A DNA stretch of 64,000 bases from Rhyzopertha dominica (GCA_025024175.1 QCXZ01000053.1:7626001-7690000), one strand, 5' to 3'; numbered from the stretch's first letter, positions 34,341 through 46,320 are shown. Program-made: numbers and translations. The notes: generated by a model from the sequence alone, not told the origin.

Positions 34341-34760
34341 TAGGTACTATCAAACTGAAGCTCCAGCACTGCACACTCTATTTCACCATATTAGCAGAAG
34401 ATCTGATCATAAAATTTAAAAAAAAGAGGAGTTTCATCCATACAAAATTCACTTATTACAATAACTGAGCGAACATGATTTCGATCGTTGGGTTGAATTT
34501 TGCGAATCTGCTATAAAGATGATAGATGAAAATAGAAACATTTTAAATTGGATTATGTTTTTCTGCTGAGGCGACTTTTTGCCTCAATGGTAATGTGAAT
34601 AGACATAATTACAGATATTGGTCGACACAAATCCACATTGGATGGAACAAGTCCACAAACAACACCCTCAGATGTAAATGTCTGGTGTTGTATTACCGGT
34701 GAGCACATTATTGGGCCTTTTTTCATCGATGGAAATTTGAATGCGGTCAAGATTTTACCT

Positions 34761-35342
34761 ATGCAAGAATAATAACGTAAAACCTCTATTTTGTTAAACT
34801 ATGACTTCTTCACCGCGCTAACGAATAAAACAATCACGAAAAAACTCAGAAATGTTCACAATGCGACACGCTGCCTCATGGTCCAACTTAATTACAACGG
34901 CAAACAATCCCTACGTTTTGTCAGACAATTTCGTTTGTTTGTCCAAGCAGTTTTAGGACATTGTCTAACAAAAAACTCGGCTAAGAACCTGCCTTTATGT
35001 AAATGCCCGGTCAATATTGGTGTTGCCTGTGGTTCCATTAATTAGCGTCTAAAGAGCGTACTGTTTAGTGTCACACCTATGTAACTGTTACTTGTCTTGA
35101 AAATATTTAAATGCTAAGGTTTCTATCGAAAAGAATCCTGGTTAGCATACTAAATAATAGTGTATTTTTGTAGCTTTACGTTGTTTCATATCGGATTAAT
35201 GTGGCATATTATTATATTTATACAGAATGTATTCTTTTTAATGAGCTTTCTCTAAAATATTATTATTTTTTTAACTTAATATCGAAGTTTAAAAAATAAA
35301 AACGATAGACAGATGGGATTTTCGCACGCAGCACAATTCAAT
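34761..35342. other. No gene recognised
   Basis: AT-rich sequence between the mariner remnant and the start of the visible inverted-repeat arm. It may still belong to the arm, since its partner would lie beyond the window end. Confidence 0.4.
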
Positions 35343-35724
35343 TCAAAATTAAATAAATAGACGCTTAAAGTCATTAAAAACTCACAGTTCAATTTTGGAC
35401 ACATTAAAAACGGATAATGTTTTCATATTGTTAGAAACAAAGACCTTTCAACCTTATTAAGTTATATTTATCTCTATCTGTAATATTCATTTTGGATATA
35501 TTAGCGATTTTTCATTATTTTTAAACATTAAATGCCTCAATAATTGTTTTACAGTCATTTGCAATTAGATGTAGTTCTGATAGTGTTTTTTATACTACAA
35601 ACAGTATCGAAGCTGTAGTGCTGGTGATTTACAAAATATTTGCATGAAAATAATTTGTTGATATGGTAGGTATTTGTTCTCAGCGAACGTGAAAACCTTA
35701 TATTAACGTTGGACTACAACCATC

Positions 35725-35757
35725 CTGATGAGGCTTAATAAGCCGAAACAGCTGACC
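35725..35757 (+). ncRNA. Hammerhead-like motif with consensus core and perfect stem II
   Basis: CTGATGA at 35,725-35,731; stem II GGCTT (35,732-35,736), loop AAT, AAGCC (35,740-35,744); GAAA at 35,745-35,748; CAGCTG at 35,749-35,754, then AC. Core and stem II match a hammerhead exactly. The expected cleavage triplet GUC reads GAC, and stem I is weak here (CCATC against CACGG; the right-arm copy has CCATG, which pairs better). Probably an inactive relic of an active family. Confidence 0.5.
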
Positions 35758-36159
35758 ACGGTAGCGCCGGACAGACGTGTTTCGATCTGCAGAGAACTGC
35801 ATTTTTTTTGCAATAACCGTCGCTGGAGATCTCTATCAGAGGTTCAGACGCCTGATGAGGTGGGCTACTGGTGGGGTACGGGTCCCCGCTACAGGCGGAT
35901 AGGTACCTACGTATGGCATATGTGTCGTCCATATGGTTCTCTCGTTTTCAGGCTTTTCACTCTTTGCTCAGAACTACCTACTGGGACGGTAGAATTTCTA
36001 AATCGCACGCAGAATTTAAGTTTTTTACAAGATAACTGACTATGAATCCGCGTTTCACATTACAATAGACCTTTCAGAAATCAGTACAGGTAATCTTTAG
36101 ACTTACAGGCTTTTTTTAATGTTTGACTGCTGGACTTCCTTCAACTTACTTGAATTACA

Positions 36160-37410
36160 AAAGGTTGCTCAACAACCACAGCAATCATCAGCGCACTTGA
36201 GCAAGTCCAAGCAGCAATAGACAACAAAGACACGACCGAAATTATTGCGTGCGATCTGAGCAAAGCGCATTCGACACTATTTCACATGGGATTTTAATAC
36301 AAAAGCTAAACGAATATGATGTTAAAGGAAAAAGTAACGATATAATAAAATCTTACTTGAGCAATCGTCACCAATTAGTAGAATGGAAGTATGCAAAATC
36401 CAAAGAGCGACAGCTTAAATGTGGCGTTCCGCAAGGATCGATTTTAGGTCCAATTTTATTTATAATATATGTAAACGACTTCTACAGCATTAGGGACAAA
36501 GCACTATGCACTTGACAGTATGCGGACGACACTACACTAATAATCAAGGCAAAAGAGAAGAAGGAACTACAGCAAAAAAATAAAAGGTGCTTTAAGCGAA
36601 GCCCGAAAATGGTTTGACATTAATAGGATGAAAATCAACACTGAAAAAACCCCATCGTTGTCAGTCTCAAGTAAAACAGGGGAAACGTCATCAATTAAAT
36701 TTCTTGGAATACACATTGACAACAAATTGAATTTGTCAGTACATGTACGTGAAACATGCAAAAAGCTCTGTACTCAATAAGAAGAATAGAAAATCTTTCC
36801 ACGTTTCAATGTGCGAAGCTAACATATGCCAATTTCCACAGTATTGCAACGTACGGCATATTGTTGTGGGGAAGCTCCTCAAATATTCAAAAAATTTTCA
36901 TCTTGCAGAAGAAAGCCTTAAGAATTCTGTGTGATCTAAAATATAACGACAGCTGTAAGGAGAAGTTTAAAGAAAAAAAGATACTTACCATACCATCACT
37001 ATTTATACTTTCCTGCCTTAAAACATGTATAGACAACTTCAAAAAAAAATAACGAATTTCACGATTATAACACTAGAAACAAAGAAGCACCAAGAATCCC
37101 TCTGCACAGGATTAAACAGACACAACAGGGCATAGATTACTGAAGAGTCGTGCTCTACCCAAAAGTGCCGTACACCATAAAAAACTATCCAAAAGCGAAG
37201 TTTGCAGCGAAAATCAAAGAAGCTCTTTTGAAGGAAGCGTTCTTTTCAGTGGAAGAGTTTTTAAATAATTCTGTCATGTAAATAAATGTATTTTACTTGT
37301 ATTGTCGTTCTAATTAGTGCTTATTATATGTTATATATGTATGTCTTACATCCTACATAACTTTGACACGCCATGTAACGAATTGATGGTTAATAAAATT
37401 ATTATTATTA
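36160..37410 (+). mobile_element. Jockey-like LINE, 3' part with TTA-repeat tail
   Basis: 5'-truncated insertion present only in the left arm. RT blocks in order: TEIIACDLSKA with a 1-base frame break into FDTISHGILIQKL (about 36,237-36,310), KCGVPQGSILGPILFIIY (about 36,417-36,470), QYADDTTLI (catalytic YADD about 36,518-36,529), IKFLGIHIDNKLN (about 36,697), and the thumb frame 36,756-37,052. A C-terminal YNTRNK region follows, ending KEAFFSVEEFLNNSVM and a stop at about 37,281. The 3' end carries TAATAAAATTATTATTATTA (to 37,410). At least four frame breaks. Confidence 0.85.
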
Positions 37411-37590
37411 TGTAGCAAACTGTCTGCGAATCTCTGGAGGAGCAATGTTTGAAAGAATCGGAAGCCAAGGTAATGGAGTTGACTTAATTGTTTCAGTGAT
37501 TAGTCGCATTGCAGTCTTCAGTTGAGTGTCAATTTTTTCCGGTGTGATTACTATTTTTCCAAACAGGACAGCAGTACTTCTGATCTGTAA
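37411..37590 (-). pseudogene. LINE RT C-terminal fragment
   Basis: Minus strand: STAVLFGKIVITPEKID, then QLKTAMRLITETIKSTPL, then PWLPILSNIAPPEIRR. This is the C-terminal block of jockey/CR1-like RT proteins ('LN-A-R-ITG-I--TP--WLP-L-NI-PP-LRR'). It abuts the tail of the preceding LINE and is absent from the right arm, so the two arrived together or in succession. Confidence 0.75.
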
Positions 37591-37759
37591 TTTTTTACTG
37601 ATGTTTTTTTTTGGAAGTGAACTGCGATTATGTGAAAAAAATTAAATATGTTTGCAGGAAACTAGTAGTGTCAATAAATGATTTTTCTAACGAATACCTT
37701 TTTTGAATGACTAAACGGCCGTTACTTTACGAATATGTCTCGCAGTACTGCCAAGGCCA

Positions 37760-40301
37760 TAATTTTCTGAAAATTCAGTAATTTTTTTGGCAGCGCCGCA
37801 CCTGACCTCATCCACTCAACCTTTTGCCAACCCGCAGAGCTGAAGGTGTTACATTAATTATGTTCCTGACACGCTCCGGCTCCAGACGTGATTTCTTGGT
37901 TCTTTTTCGCCTCGGACACAGTTGCACTTGAATGATTGGGACTCGTTTTTTTTTCACTCTCCATTCTCTGCTAGTGGGCACCCTCCTCTCGGACTGACTT
38001 TAATACCATTTTTAAAATTATGTCTAGTCATAGGCTGAAAGGTTCAACCGCGAAGCGCAGTGACGACTCGTCGTGCATAATAAAGAAAAATGTTTCTGTC
38101 AAACCACACAGGGTGTGCAAAACAAGTTTCAAAAACATCGACGTTTTAGTTCCAATACATCGATTACGCCATCGATGTGTATTAAGCCATATATCGCAAC
38201 TTCGTTTGACTTTTAAACAAGATACATTCCTGCATTAGTTTCGGAGGCGACTCTGTAGTGATTTTATAACCTTAAAATTACACACCGGCTCTATAAAGAT
38301 GAGTATTCGTGGTAGCCAACCTAGTTTTTAGACAGTCTGAGTATGTTCGAAGGACTGAATATGCCATTTGTTAAGCTTGACGAAACGCCTCCGTTACTCC
38401 AGAGAAGACCACGGCACAGCAGCTCCATAAAACATAAGATTACGTCTTTTGTTTTCTAAAATGTCATATTCTCAGATTGGGCTACTTTTCATAAAAAAAG
38501 AGTTTATTAGACGACAGAGTTTTCATTACTACTTCAAAAATTCAAAATCCTGATCATTTCCATATTATACACAGAAAACATAGCAGGGATGGGCATGCAA
38601 CCTGTCCTGGAAAATCGTATGCCCTCAATAAACAGGAACTTTTCTTGTTGAAAACTTTATTAAATTAAAGGTCCACATCTACAAAATGCAGAAATTCCGA
38701 AGACATAATTCGATTGGGACTTTACGACGGACTTCAAAATTAACGCTGCAGAGGTACTTAATATAATTTTTATAAGTTTGAACTACTTCTAACTTTCACT
38801 TCTACCAAACGGAATTTCGAAATTCCAAAATAGAACAACTCTTTATCTTAACTTGAACAAGTAAAACAGTTTTAAAGTTGTTGGTATAAATGCACTTATA
38901 ACTTAAGTATAGTTTTATAACAAAGGTTTACAAAGCCATTAAATTCTGAATTAAAAAACCTCTTGGATTTTAAATCAATTTGCATTTAACACTACTTTAT
39001 TATTGATACATTTACTACCATGATTATGATCATGATTATGATTAAGATCATTTTTAATTAGCCCTATTTATTCCGTTATTAAGCATTTCACAAAGCTGCA
39101 TGCGTACACAGTATTAAGATACCTTTTTGGCATTCCAAAAAAAGAAAGAAAGATCCTTCCAAACAAATTAATTTAAAACTAATTTTTAAAAGTATGGTGC
39201 AATTTATGTGCTAAAGCCTTGTTCTTCTATATGTATATGCATGTACTTTATTCTGTGGTAAACTTTATGCCAGAGCTGTATGTTAAATCGTGATGTGTTT
39301 CTTTTTTGTACAAGTGGTTACTTGCAAAGAAAAACGACAGCTTTCATAGAAATGGCAGTCCGAAATATACAAACACGACATCATAAATATGGTCAATACT
39401 ACTACCAAAAACAACCCTGTTGTAATAGAAGAGAGAAAAAAATTATCGAAGTTTCGCAATTGCATCAGTACCGCGTGTAAGGCATTAGAAAAATAATGGA
39501 ATTATTCCACATTTCATTAAACTTAACTTCACCGAAGATAATCGCATAAAAAACTACAATTGGGGATAGGAGATACCACTATCTACTAAACTGAAATAAA
39601 GAAAAAACAAAATTCGTACATTGTTCTTAAAATACGAACTGTTTACCGCCGCCACTGGTAAACCGTATTCCAACGAATCGTTTTGTTTTTGTGTTTTGCG
39701 CTTTGAAAAGCCAACTGTAACGGCCATTAGGATTAAGTTCTGGCGTTAAGGAATTGGTTTTTTTCCCATTGATAAAATTTGACTTCTTTGTTAATAGTGG
39801 AAGTTATGATCCCGGGATTTGGAGGCCTGATAACTAGAACAAAAATCTTACACAACTAAACACGATAAAGAGGCTATAAATTCATATTTATGCAGTGGGT
39901 CGACTGTTTTAAATTTGGAATGATAATTAACAAGTCGATAAATAAAGCGGAGTAAATACCAAGCTTGGCTAGAAAAGACGGAATGTACTATTACAGCTGC
40001 TTGAGCAACCTTCTATTTATAGAATAATCCATCCATGGGTGTAGTTTTTATATGCAGGATATGTAACCTAAGATTGGACGAATTGTAGTTTAGTTGACAT
40101 AAAAAATTTCAAAAATTGTGTCAAAAAAAGAGTTGTACCAAATCAACATCTCTAAGCTATACAACTATGTTACATTACAGTGTCTCATTTTTTTCTAGGC
40201 GTTACCAAACTAATTTGTTTAACGGAACACCCTGTATATCTTTACATTTATGAATTCCTTGTAAAAATTGACCCCAATTTGATTAAAATACATGTTATCT
40301 A
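37760..40301. other. Near-identical core of the inverted-repeat arm; no gene assigned
   Basis: The partner is 59,943-62,500 on the other strand. A 72-codon frame (38,020-38,238; partner 62,004-62,222) is identical in both, but so is the DNA around it, so this is no proof of coding. The stretch 37,790-38,420 is less AT-rich than its surroundings. A piece near 40,180-40,260 carries GTTTAACGGAACACCCTGTA, a sequence like DNA-transposon ends, without a visible partner end. Confidence 0.5.
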
Positions 40302-41554
40302 AAGGGTGTCCCAAAATTAACGCAAGATTTGAATTTGCCGCCATTTATGCAGTAAAGTGTTGACAACCCTACAAAAAAAACAAATCGACAGCTAGGGTTA
40401 GTAAAAAATGGAGCGTTATATGATAGAACAACGTGTGTTCATTATTGAATAATATTTAAAAGATAATGAAAGCTTGGAGGCCGCAGTTCGAAAATTTCAT
40501 ACAAAATATGGTCGGAATAGTGTTTTAACTTCGTCAACTGTAAAGAGATTAATAAAAAAATTCCGGGAGACAGGATCCGTTGGAGACGCCAAATACACTG
40601 GTCGTCCAAAAACAAGTCGTTCAAATGTTAATATCGAAGCAGTGCGTGAGAATGTCGGTGACAANCCAGGAACCTCAATTCTGTGTCGTGGACAAGAATT
40701 GCAAATTTCAAGAAGCTCTACAGCGTATACTAACCAAAGATCTGTGTCTCCATGCTTACAAAATTTAATTAACACAACAACTGAAGCCTAATGACCATGC
40801 ACAGCGAACAGAGTTTGTTGAACGGATTATTGAGCATCAACAAATGGATACTGATTTTTCGAGCAAAATCATCCTAAGCGACGAAGCACATTTTCACCTT
40901 GATGGGTTTGTTAATCCACAAAATTTCCGCTTTTGGAGTTCTGACAACCCACATGTGATTGTCAAAAAAACAAATGCATCCACAACGTGTCACTGTTTGA
41001 TGTGGATTTTGGACTGGAGGCATAATTGGACTACACTTTTTTAAAAATGAGGCTGGTCAAGCAGAGACTGTTACTGGTGCTCGATATCGCGATATGATAA
41101 CGCAGTTCTTTTTGGCGAAATTGGATTATATTGATGTGGCCAATATGTGGTTTCAACCAGATGGTGCCACATGCCATGCAGCCCGTGAAACACAATTACA
41201 AATATATTTCCAGGTCGTGTACTCTCTCGTTTCGGTGATTAGAATTGCCCCCTAGATCGTATGATTTAACACCATTAGATTTCTTTTTATGGGGTTATTT
41301 AAAATCACAAGTCTATGGCAACTAGCCCACAACCATGCGTGCATTAAAGGAGGAGATTCAGCGTTGTATCAACAAAATTCAGCCACATTTATGCAGAATG
41401 GTCATGGAAATGGAAATGGAAAGCCGTGGAGGCCATTTGCCCGATGTGTTATTCCATAAATAACCCTATCCTATGTACTTTATGATTCAATAAAAAAATA
41501 CAATCAAGAGTCTAAAAACTATGTTTTCTATTTAATTAGTTTTGGGACACCCGT
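40302..41554 (+). mobile_element. Mariner-type transposon, 1,253 bp (left-arm copy)
   Basis: Terminal inverted repeats (GGGTGTCCCAAAA followed by TTAA on the left, CTAA on the right) are flanked by TA at 40,300-40,301 and 41,555-41,556. It encodes a mariner-type transposase. The copy in the other arm (58,725-59,942) sits at the matching position with matching flanks, so the element was present before the arms separated. Confidence 0.9.
40410..41465 (+). pseudogene. Mariner-type transposase (helix-turn-helix plus DDE), broken
   Basis: The start ATGGAGCGTTATATG at 40,410 is followed by a stop at 40,449. Then come SSTVKRLIKKFRETGS (helix-turn-helix), TGRPKTSRS (GRP linker), ILSDEAHFHLDG with the first catalytic D at 40,880-40,882, FQPDGATCHAA with the second D near 41,160, and PLDFFLWGYLKSQVY in a shifted frame near 41,270. 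The end is GGHLPDVLFHK at about 41,430. There are frameshifts near 40,700, 40,985 and 41,250, and an N at 40,665. The family resembles the insect transposases with an N-terminal DUF4817 domain. Confidence 0.88.
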
Positions 41555-42975
41555 TATTTTGCACCGTTAATAATGTGAGAATTTTTAAAATTTTACTGAT
41601 TTTTCACAATTATCGCTCTTTCACGTTATTTGACAAGAGCTATAGTAAAGAACTTTTTAATTGATCCTTCTATAAAAAACGTAGTTCCTGAAAAACCACT
41701 GTAGCTCTACTCCAGTAATTGATATATTTCTATTTAAACAAAATGACCCGTAAAGTGCGGCGTAAGACGTGTCCACATCAAAATACATTTTTAAGTAAAT
41801 AGACTTTTTTTTAAAGGTCCCTAGTTTTTAGGCGTATGCCTCAATTTTTTCTCTTCACATGATTATCCCCATTCAAAGCAAATTTTCAAATGACATGTGG
41901 CCGGCAAACCACCGCTAATAACATAAATACGAAGGATTAAAAAATACTCGCATGGCATCCTCACGTGCATCGCACACCGTGAATCTCCTTACATTTATTG
42001 CGTCATAAAGATATCTATTCAGAATTTGTTAATGACAGCACTGGACGAAGTCATGCCGGCAAAGAGTAACCCGATAGCTTTTGCGTGTCATCATGAAAGC
42101 TTTAAAAGGTGTTTAAACGCAGTAATTTTCATTTGTACGCGCCAGAACCGCGTGTGAAATATAATCTCAATACTAATCTTCACGCCCACTCATAAATCAT
42201 ATGAGCAACGTGTGATTTTGGAACCGATAATTTAATAGTCGAGCTGGAAAAGAAGGTATTTCCATTTACAATCCAAAACGTGTGTTCAGCAGTGCAAAAT
42301 GTTAGAATATCAACAATAATTAAATAAATTTTGCATGAAAACAGTTTTATCCAAAACTGACTTAATTTTAGTAACGACCACACCTTCTGTAACAACCAAA
42401 GTTAAGCTAACGTTAGCATACAGCTTAACAATCTGACCTCTTTAATGCGCAAAATGCACTTCATACACAAATTGTTCATATTTACGTGTTGTACATTTTA
42501 AGAGTATTTCAAGAATTATCTATTTCTGCTCATAAGGAAGTCAACTCTTTGACTTTTCTTATATTATTTTATCTTTATCGACTTTCGATCATCTTCCAAT
42601 CATCTTATCGGCTTAATTTTTAGTGTTTCACTGTATTTTGGAATACTTACTTTGACAAAACTGAGTTTTGTAATAGTTTCAAAAGTTAAATTACTTCTTT
42701 AACAACAAACAAAGTTATTACTGTCACTGTCCTACAAATATTTTTGCTCCATAAATGGTATTTTCATATTTTAGATTACATTTTGTTCCGTCTGCTTACA
42801 GGAATTCGATACTTCTTCGCATATATAGTTGTTCAATTCTGTTCTTTATATTCTTGGCACATTATTCGACTAAATATTGAAATATTATGCAAAAAAAAAT
42901 ACGCGAATAAACAAAACCACTTTGGAGAACTACTCCAGACGCCTCCTGTTACTGCACCCACATCCTCCAAATTAT

Positions 42976-43075
42976 NNNNNNNNNNNNNNNNNNNNNNNNN
43001 NNNNNNNNNNNNNNNNNNNNNNNNNNNNNNNNNNNNNNNNNNNNNNNNNNNNNNNNNNNNNNNNNNNNNNNNNNN
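42976..43075. other. Assembly gap of 100 N at the arm/satellite junction
   Basis: Exactly 100 N, a likely placeholder. It lies at the inner end of the left arm and the start of the satellite array, the two structures most likely to confuse an assembler. Confidence 0.95.
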
Positions 43076-46000
43076 ATATATTCACAGACTAATAGTGTTA
43101 GAACTGAAGTCAAGTAGCAAAGACAAATCCTTCCATTTATCTGTTAGACTTCTCAAAGCATATAAGAAATTTGCAATTCATCTAACGAATGCAAGTGCAG
43201 AAGAGACTGGTTAGGCATGTATATTACTTATGCATGGTATCATTGTAAAATACGCCGTCAGATCCGTCCTGCATAAGGAGGTGCCGAACTTCATTGCCCA
43301 AACTTATCAACAAATGGTAGATTTATCTAATGAAGATAAGCGTTGAGGAGGGTGAACTAGGTATGTGATGCCTTTGTGGAGAATATATTCACAGACTAAT
43401 AGTGTTAGAACAACTGAAGTCAAGTAACAAAGACAAATCGTTCCATTTATCTGTTAGACTTCTCAAAGATTAAAGAAATTTGCAATTCATATAACGAATG
43501 CAAGTGCAGAAGAGACTGGTTGGGCATGTATATTACTCTATGCATGGTATCATTGTAAAATACGCACCAGATCCGTCGCATAAGGTGTCAACTTCATGCC
43601 CAAACTTATAACAAATGGTAGATTTATCTAATGAAGATAAGCGTTGAGGAGGGTGAACTAGGTATGTGATGCCTTTGTGGAGAATATATTCACAGACTAA
43701 TAGTGTTAGAACAACTGAAGTCAAGTAACAAAGACAAATCGTTCCATTTATCTGTTAGACTTCTCAAAGGATTAAAAAATTTGCAATTCTAACGAATGCA
43801 AGTGCAGAAGAGACTGGTTGGCGTGTATATTACTCTATGCATGGTATCATTGTAAAATACGCCACAGATCCGATCGCATAAGGAGGTGTCAATCTTCATT
43901 GCCCAAACTTATCAACAAATGGTAGATTTATCTAATGAAGATAAGCGTTGAGGAGGTGAACTAGGTATGTGATGCCTTTGTGGAATATATTCACAGACTA
44001 ATAGTGTTAACAACTGAAGTCATGTAACAAAGACAAATCGTTCCATTTATGTGTTAGATTCTCAAAGGATTAAAGAAATTTGCAATTCATCTAACGAATG
44101 CAAGTGCAGAAGAGACTGGTTAGGCATGTATATTACATTATGCATGGTATCATTGTAAAATACGCCGTCAGATCCGTCCTGCATAAGGAGGTGCCGAACT
44201 TCATTGCCCAAACTTATCAACAAATGGTAGATTTATCTAATGAATATAAGCGTTGAGAGGGTGAACTAGGTATGTGATGCCTTTGTGGAGAATATATTCA
44301 CAGACTAATAGTGTTAGACCAACTGAAGTCAAGTAACAAAGACAAATCTTCCATTTATCTATTAGACTTCTCAAAGGATTAAAGAAATTTGCAATCATCT
44401 AACGAATGCAAGCGCAGAAGAGACTGGTTGGGCGTGTATATTACTCTATGCATGTATCATTGTAAAATACGCACCAGATCCGATCGGCATAAGAAGGTGT
44501 CTTTCTTCATGGCCCAAACTTATTAACAAATGGTAGATTTATCTAATGAAAATAAGCGTTGAGGAGGGTGAACTAGGTATGTTATGCCTTGTGGAGTATA
44601 TATTCACAGACTAATAGTGTTAGAACAACTGAAGTCAAGTAGCAAAGACAAATCCTTCCATTTATCTGTTAGACTTCTCAAAGCAATAAAGAAATTTGCA
44701 ATTCATCTAACGAATGCAAGTGCAGAAGAGACTGGTTAGGCATGTATATTACACTCTGCATGGTATCATTGTAAAATACGCCGTCAGATCCGTCCTGCAT
44801 AAGGAGGTAACTTCATTGCCCAAACTTATCAACACATGGTAGATTTATCTAATGAAGATAAGCGTTGAGGAGGGTGAACTAGGTATGTGATGCCTTTGTG
44901 GAGAATATATTCACAGACTAATAGTGTTAGAACAACTGAAGTCAAGTAACCAAGACTAATCGTTCCATTTATCAGTTAGACTTCTCAAAGGATTATAAAA
45001 ATTTGCAATACATCTAACGAATGCAAGTGCAGAAGAGACTGGTTGGGCGTGTATATTACTCTATACATGGTATCATTGTAAAATACGGCACCAATTCCGA
45101 TCGGCATAANGAGGTGTTAATCTTCATGGCCCAAACTTATCAACAAATGGTAGATTTATCTAATGAAGATAAGCGTTGAGGACGGTGAACTAGGTATGTG
45201 ATGCCTTTGTGGAGAATATATTCACAGACCAATAGTGTTAGAACAACTGAAGTCAAGTAACAAAGACAAATCGTTCCATTTATCTGTTAGACTTCTCAAA
45301 GCATTAAAGAAATTTGCAATTCAACTAACGAATGCAAGTGCAGAAGAGACTGGTTAGGCATGTATGTTACACTATGCATGGTATCATTGTAAAATACGCC
45401 GTCAGATCCGTCCTGCATAAGGAGGTGTCGAACTACATTGCCCAAACTTATCAACAAATGGTAGATTTATCTAATGAATATAAGCGTTGAGGAGGGTGAA
45501 CTAGGTATGTGATGCCTTTGTGGAGAATATATTCACGGACTAATAGTGTTAGAACAACTGAAGTCATGTAACAAAGACAAATCGTTCCATTTATGTGTTA
45601 GACTTCTCAAAGGATTAAAGAAATTTGCAATTCATCTAACGAATGCAAGTGCAGAAGAGACTGGTTAGGAATGTATATTACACTATGCACGGTATCATTG
45701 TGAAATACGCCGTCAGATCCGTCCTGCATAAGGAGGTGCCGAACTTCATTGCCCAAACTTATCAACAAATGGTAGATTTATCTAATGAAGATAAGCGTTT
45801 GGGGAGGGTGAACTAGTATATGATGCCTTTGTGGAGAATATATTCACGGACTAATAGTTGTTAGAACAACTGAAGTCATGTAACAAAGACAAATCGTTCC
45901 ATTTATCTGTTAGACTTCTCAAGGATTAAAGGAAATTTGCAATTCATCTAACGAATGCAAGTGCAGAAGAGACTGGTTGGAATGTATATTTCACTATGCA

Positions 46001-46320
46001 CGGTATCATTGTGAAATACGCCGTCAGATCCGTCCTGCATAAGGAGGTGCCGAACTTCATTGCCCAACTTATTAACAAAATGGTAGATTTATCTAATGAA
46101 GATAAGCGTTGAGGAGGGTGAACTAGGTATGTGAAGCCTTTGTGGAGAATATATTCACAGGCTTAATAGTGTTAGACCAACTGAAGTCAAGTAACAAAGA
46201 CAAATCGTTCCGTTTATCTTATTAGACTTCTCAAAGGATTAAAGAAATTTGCAATTCATCTAACGAATGAAAGTGCAGAAGAGACTGGTTGGGCGTGTAT
46301 ATTACTCTTATGCATAGTAT
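43076..46320. repeat. Satellite array, unit about 310 bp, 10-11 copies
   Basis: The anchor GGTGAACTAGGTATGTGATG recurs at about 43,351, 43,653, 43,956, 44,260, 44,567, 44,873, 45,184, 45,495, 45,807 and 46,117, a spacing of 301-312 bp. Two unit types can be told apart by ACGCCGTCAGATCCGTCCTG (A) versus ACGCACCAGATCCGATCGGC (B) and by GGTTAGGCATG versus GGTTGGGCGTG. The order reads A B B A B A B A A A B. Many single-base indels look like sequencing error. The left end is hidden by the gap, and the right end breaks off inside a B unit where another element starts. Confidence 0.95.

Larger units (their letters stand above)
31256..34382 (-). mobile_element. RTE-type LINE, 3.1 kb, 5'-truncated, minus strand
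   Basis: The element is bounded by a 22-bp target duplication (31,234-31,255 and 34,383-34,404). It ends 3' (left) in a short AATTGATTGATTGA-type tail, typical of RTE elements, which end in simple repeats rather than poly(A). Minus-strand order: part of the endonuclease, linker, reverse transcriptase, C-terminal domain, and a GC-rich 3' UTR (31,300-31,400) also found at 2,240-2,350. The 5' end begins inside the endonuclease, so it was dead on arrival. A 350-bp repeat insert lies at 32,488-32,840. Confidence 0.9.
31005..34760 (+). mobile_element. Mariner-type transposon remnant split by an RTE LINE
   Basis: The left part (31,005-31,255) encodes HEDREPIARS and a GRPKVATSEES-like linker, an N-terminal helix-turn-helix region of an insect mariner-type family (I believe the one with the DUF4817 domain). 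The right part (34,383-34,760) continues with FHPYKIHLLQ, SEHDFDRWVEFCESAIK (about 34,465-34,518), a degraded first catalytic block (SEATFCLNG) and HIIGPFFIDGNLN (about 34,700). The protein continues across the LINE once the target duplication is allowed for. Past about 34,760 homology is lost; a frameshift lies near 31,050. Confidence 0.8.
35343..42975 (+). repeat. Left arm of a giant inverted repeat
   Basis: The sequence from 35,343 to the gap at 42,976 is found in reverse complement at 56,315-64,000. Matching points include 35,343 with 64,000, 38,020 with 62,222, 40,474 with 59,769, 42,181 with about 57,085, and 42,975 with 56,315. Identity is not uniform: virtually complete at 37,760-38,450, very high to about 41,550, but visibly lower (my estimate 85-92%) at 35,343-36,157 and 41,750-42,975. 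Private to this arm are the LINE at 36,160-37,410 and the piece at 37,411-37,610. Confidence 0.95.

Noticed and set aside
38020..38238. A 72-codon frame identical in both inverted arms (also 62,004-62,222)
   Set aside because: The surrounding non-coding DNA is equally identical, so protein identity gives no evidence of selection; no domain or splice context was recognised.
39001..39060. ATGATTATGATC-type repeats as an origin or binding-site cluster
   Set aside because: Short low-complexity sequence, present in both arms only because the arms are duplicated.
43076..46320. Regular repeats considered as a CRISPR-like array
   Set aside because: The unit is about 310 bp and repeated in full, with no short repeat alternating with unique spacers; it is a eukaryotic satellite.
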